Shown here one piece after another: positions 5,521-7,067 of a DNA stretch of 7,067 nt; the stretch's first letter is position 1; each line of letters opens with the position of its first letter. Made by a program: the position numbers and the translations under genes. The stretch spans positions 1 to 7,067 of the forward strand of contig DNSZ01000265.1 of the NCBI GenBank assembly GCA_003500165.1. The letters are read 5' to 3'. The notes under the pieces are model-generated. The model was not told where the DNA came from. It did no database searches and saw nothing but the letters and a program-made list of their open reading frames with translations. Source of the stretch: Paracoccaceae bacterium (GTDB lineage Bacteria > Pseudomonadota > Alphaproteobacteria > Rhodobacterales > Rhodobacteraceae).

Positions 5521-6888
5521 ATGCCCGGCAATCTGACATTCGACCAACTCGCCGCCCGCACCGCCGAAGGCACCATCGACACGGTGATCGTGGCGATCCC
5601 CGACATGCAGGGCCGGCTGATGGGCAAGCGGTTCCATGCCCGGCATTTCGTCGATTCAGCCTATGAGGAGACCCATTGCTGCAACTATCTGCTGGCCACC
5701 GACCAGGAGATGCACACGGTCGAAGGCTATGCCGCGACCAGCTGGGCCAAGGGCTATGGCGACTACACGATGAAGCCCGACATGACCACGCTGCGGGTCA
5801 CCCCATGGCTCGACGGCACGGCGCTGGTGCTGTGCGATCTCGAAGATCACCACATCCATGCGCCCGTCCCGCACGCGCCGCGCCAGGTGCTGAAGGCACA
5901 GCTCGACCGGCTGGCCGCGGCCGGGCTGAAATCCATGGCCGCCACCGAACTGGAATTCTTCGTCTTTCGCGAAAGCTTCGACGAGATGCGCGACAAGGGC
6001 TGGCGCGGCATGACCCCGATCAGCGCCTATAACGAGGATTACCACATCTTCCAGACGACGAAGGAAGAGGGGCTGATGCGGGCGATCCGCAACGGGCTTT
6101 ATGGTGCGGGCGTGCCGGTGGAGAACTCCAAGGGCGAGGCCGATGCCGGGCAGGAGGAAATCAACGTCCGTTACGCGGACGCGCTCGACACCGCCGACAC
6201 CCATTCTGTGGTAAAGAACGCGGTGAAGGAGATCGCGTTCCTGCAGGGCCGCGCGGTCAGCTTCATGGCGAAGTGGAGCCATGCGGCGGCGGGCTCGTCC
6301 TGCCATCTGCACCAGTCGCTGGCGGGTGCGGACGGGACGCCGGTGTTCTTCGATGCGGATGCGCCGCACGGGATGTCGGCCACCATGCGGTCCTGGCTGG
6401 CCGGGCTGCTGAAATATGCCGACGACACGACCCTGTTCCTGGCGCCCTATGTCAATTCCTACAAACGCTTTGCCGCCGGCACCTTTGCGCCCACCAAGGC
6501 CGTCTGGTCGCGCGACAACCGCACCGCGGGCTATCGCGTGGTGGGCGAAGACACCAGGGCCGTGCGCGTCGAATGCCGGGTCGGGGGTGCGGACCTGAAC
6601 CCGTATCTGGCTATCGCTGCCCAGATCGCCGCGGGGCTGGCGGGCCTCGAAGAGGGGCTGGAACTCGAAGCCGAATTCACCGGCGACGCCTATGGTGCCG
6701 AAGGGGCGCGGGAGATTCCCAAGACCCTGCGCGCCGCGACCGCGGCGGCCGACCGATCCGGCATGCTGCGCGCGGCGATGGGGGATGCGGTGATCGACCA
6801 CTACGTCCACGCCGCCCGCTGGGAACAGGAAGACTTCGACACCAAGGTGACCGATTACGAGGTGATCCGCGGCTTCGAACGGAACTGA
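5521..6888 (+). CDS. Glutamine synthetase family protein, probable gamma-glutamyl-amine ligase
   Basis: This is a cytoplasmic ATP-dependent ligase of the glutamine synthetase fold, joining the gamma-carboxyl of glutamate to ammonia or an amine. At 455 residues it is typical of GSI-like and PuuA-like proteins. The N-terminal beta-grasp part covers about 1-110 (IPDMQGRLMGKRF at 26-38), the catalytic part about 115-450. Visible active-site elements: metal ligands Glu143 and Glu145 in ATELEFF, Glu206, GQEE (210-213), His262 in GSSCHLH, NSYKRF (312-317), the arginine segment SRDNRTAGYR (330-339), and Glu351/Arg353 in VECRVGGADLNPYL. No clear DGSS loop is present in the N-terminal domain, and no NLYxLP adenylylation motif. 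Known relatives of this kind act on putrescine (PuuA), methylamine (GmaS), isopropylamine (IpuC) or aniline-type amines. The real acceptor is unknown; a minor glutamine synthetase cannot be excluded. Confidence 0.88.
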   Translation: MPGNLTFDQLAARTAEGTIDTVIVAIPDMQGRLMGKRFHARHFVDSAYEETHCCNYLLATDQEMHTVEGYAATSWAKGYGDYTMKPDMTTLRVTPWLDGTALVLCDLEDHHIHAPVPHAPRQVLKAQLDRLAAAGLKSMAATELEFFVFRESFDEMRDKGWRGMTPISAYNEDYHIFQTTKEEGLMRAIRNGLYGAGVPVENSKGEADAGQEEINVRYADALDTADTHSVVKNAVKEIAFLQGRAVSFMAKWSHAAAGSSCHLHQSLAGADGTPVFFDADAPHGMSATMRSWLAGLLKYADDTTLFLAPYVNSYKRFAAGTFAPTKAVWSRDNRTAGYRVVGEDTRAVRVECRVGGADLNPYLAIAAQIAAGLAGLEEGLELEAEFTGDAYGAEGAREIPKTLRAATAAADRSGMLRAAMGDAVIDHYVHAARWEQEDFDTKVTDYEVIRGFERN

Positions 6889-6917
6889 TCCCGACGGTCA
6901 GGGTCAATGGCCGTTCG
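6876..6917 (+). terminator. Compound hairpin over the end of the ligase gene
   Basis: CGAACGG (6876-6882) pairs with CCGTTCG (6911-6917). Inside it, TGATCCC (6886-6892) pairs with GGGTCA (6901-6906) if one T is bulged out. The structure spans the stop codon at 6886-6888. There is no T-run on either side, so it may be a factor-dependent terminator or a 3'-end stabiliser, not a classic intrinsic terminator. Chance pairing in GC-rich DNA remains possible. Confidence 0.3.
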
Positions 6918-7067
6918 CAATCCGGCCCGTTTCCAGCGTCCCCATCGCAATGCGCCCGCACCAGTCCTTGCGATGCTGCCGGTGCGCCGGATGCGCCCCG
7001 GCCAGTCGCTTGCCGGCGGGAATGGGCCGAACAGCGGACGGCAGTACCCCGGGTGGCGATCAGGCAC
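6918..7067. other. Right-hand edge without a convincing gene
   Basis: No reading frame here is persuasive. On the - strand one frame is open from 7059 to a TGA at 6904-6906, but it has an in-frame stop just upstream (7060-7062) and no ATG or GTG start suited to a gene. Its end contains HRKDWCGRIAMGTLETGRI, which looks more protein-like than a typical shadow frame, so it could be the tail of a broken or frameshifted convergent gene. On the + strand, ATG 6907 opens a frame to the edge that is rich in Arg, Pro and Gly and looks non-coding. Confidence 0.3.

Noticed and set aside
5656..6810. A 384-codon open frame on the - strand
   Set aside because: It is antisense to the glutamine-synthetase-family gene, whose catalytic motifs are intact. 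The composition is shadow-like.
6907..7067. ATG 6907 opening a + strand frame to the window edge
   Set aside because: The product is Arg-, Pro- and Gly-rich with no recognisable feature, the start lies inside a hairpin, and there is no good ribosome site.

Overview
The window is GC-rich, with G or C at most third codon positions. It looks like chromosomal DNA from an alphaproteobacterium, most likely in or near the Rhodobacterales/Paracoccaceae. That placement is an inference from composition, gene content and protein style, not from a marker gene. Every gene I can support lies on the + strand and the genes are packed tightly. I see no RNA gene, insertion sequence, CRISPR array or phage gene.

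Positions 1-3895 hold two successive pairs of TRAP (tripartite ATP-independent periplasmic) transporter membrane subunits. These are a small DctQ-type and a large DctM-type permease (61-591, 595-1908), then a second, divergent DctQ/DctM pair (1971-2567, 2567-3895). A single Tat-exported DctP-type solute-binding protein follows at 3926-4960, behind the strongest ribosome-binding site in the window. Gene order suggests that the binding protein serves the second pair. The first pair either has its own binding protein upstream of the window or shares this one. A strong hairpin with a short T-run (4970-4999) closes the transporter block.

Downstream are a small secreted protein of unknown function (5016-5471) and a glutamine-synthetase-family ligase (5521-6888). 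The ligase keeps the catalytic residues of the family. It lacks a recognisable ammonium-site DGSS loop and a recognisable adenylylation motif, so a gamma-glutamyl-amine ligase is more likely than the housekeeping enzyme. A compound hairpin covers its stop codon. The last 150 bases hold no convincing gene.

A working model, by inference: TRAP uptake of an organic solute, possibly an amine or amino-acid-like compound, followed by ATP-dependent gamma-glutamylation in the cytoplasm as the entry to its use as nitrogen or carbon. Nothing in the sequence fixes the substrate. The points most worth a second look are the tandem TRAP permeases with one visible binding protein, the altered signature motifs of the second DctM, the link with a glutamine-synthetase-like ligase, the unknown exported protein, and the AT-rich perfect palindrome at the left edge.
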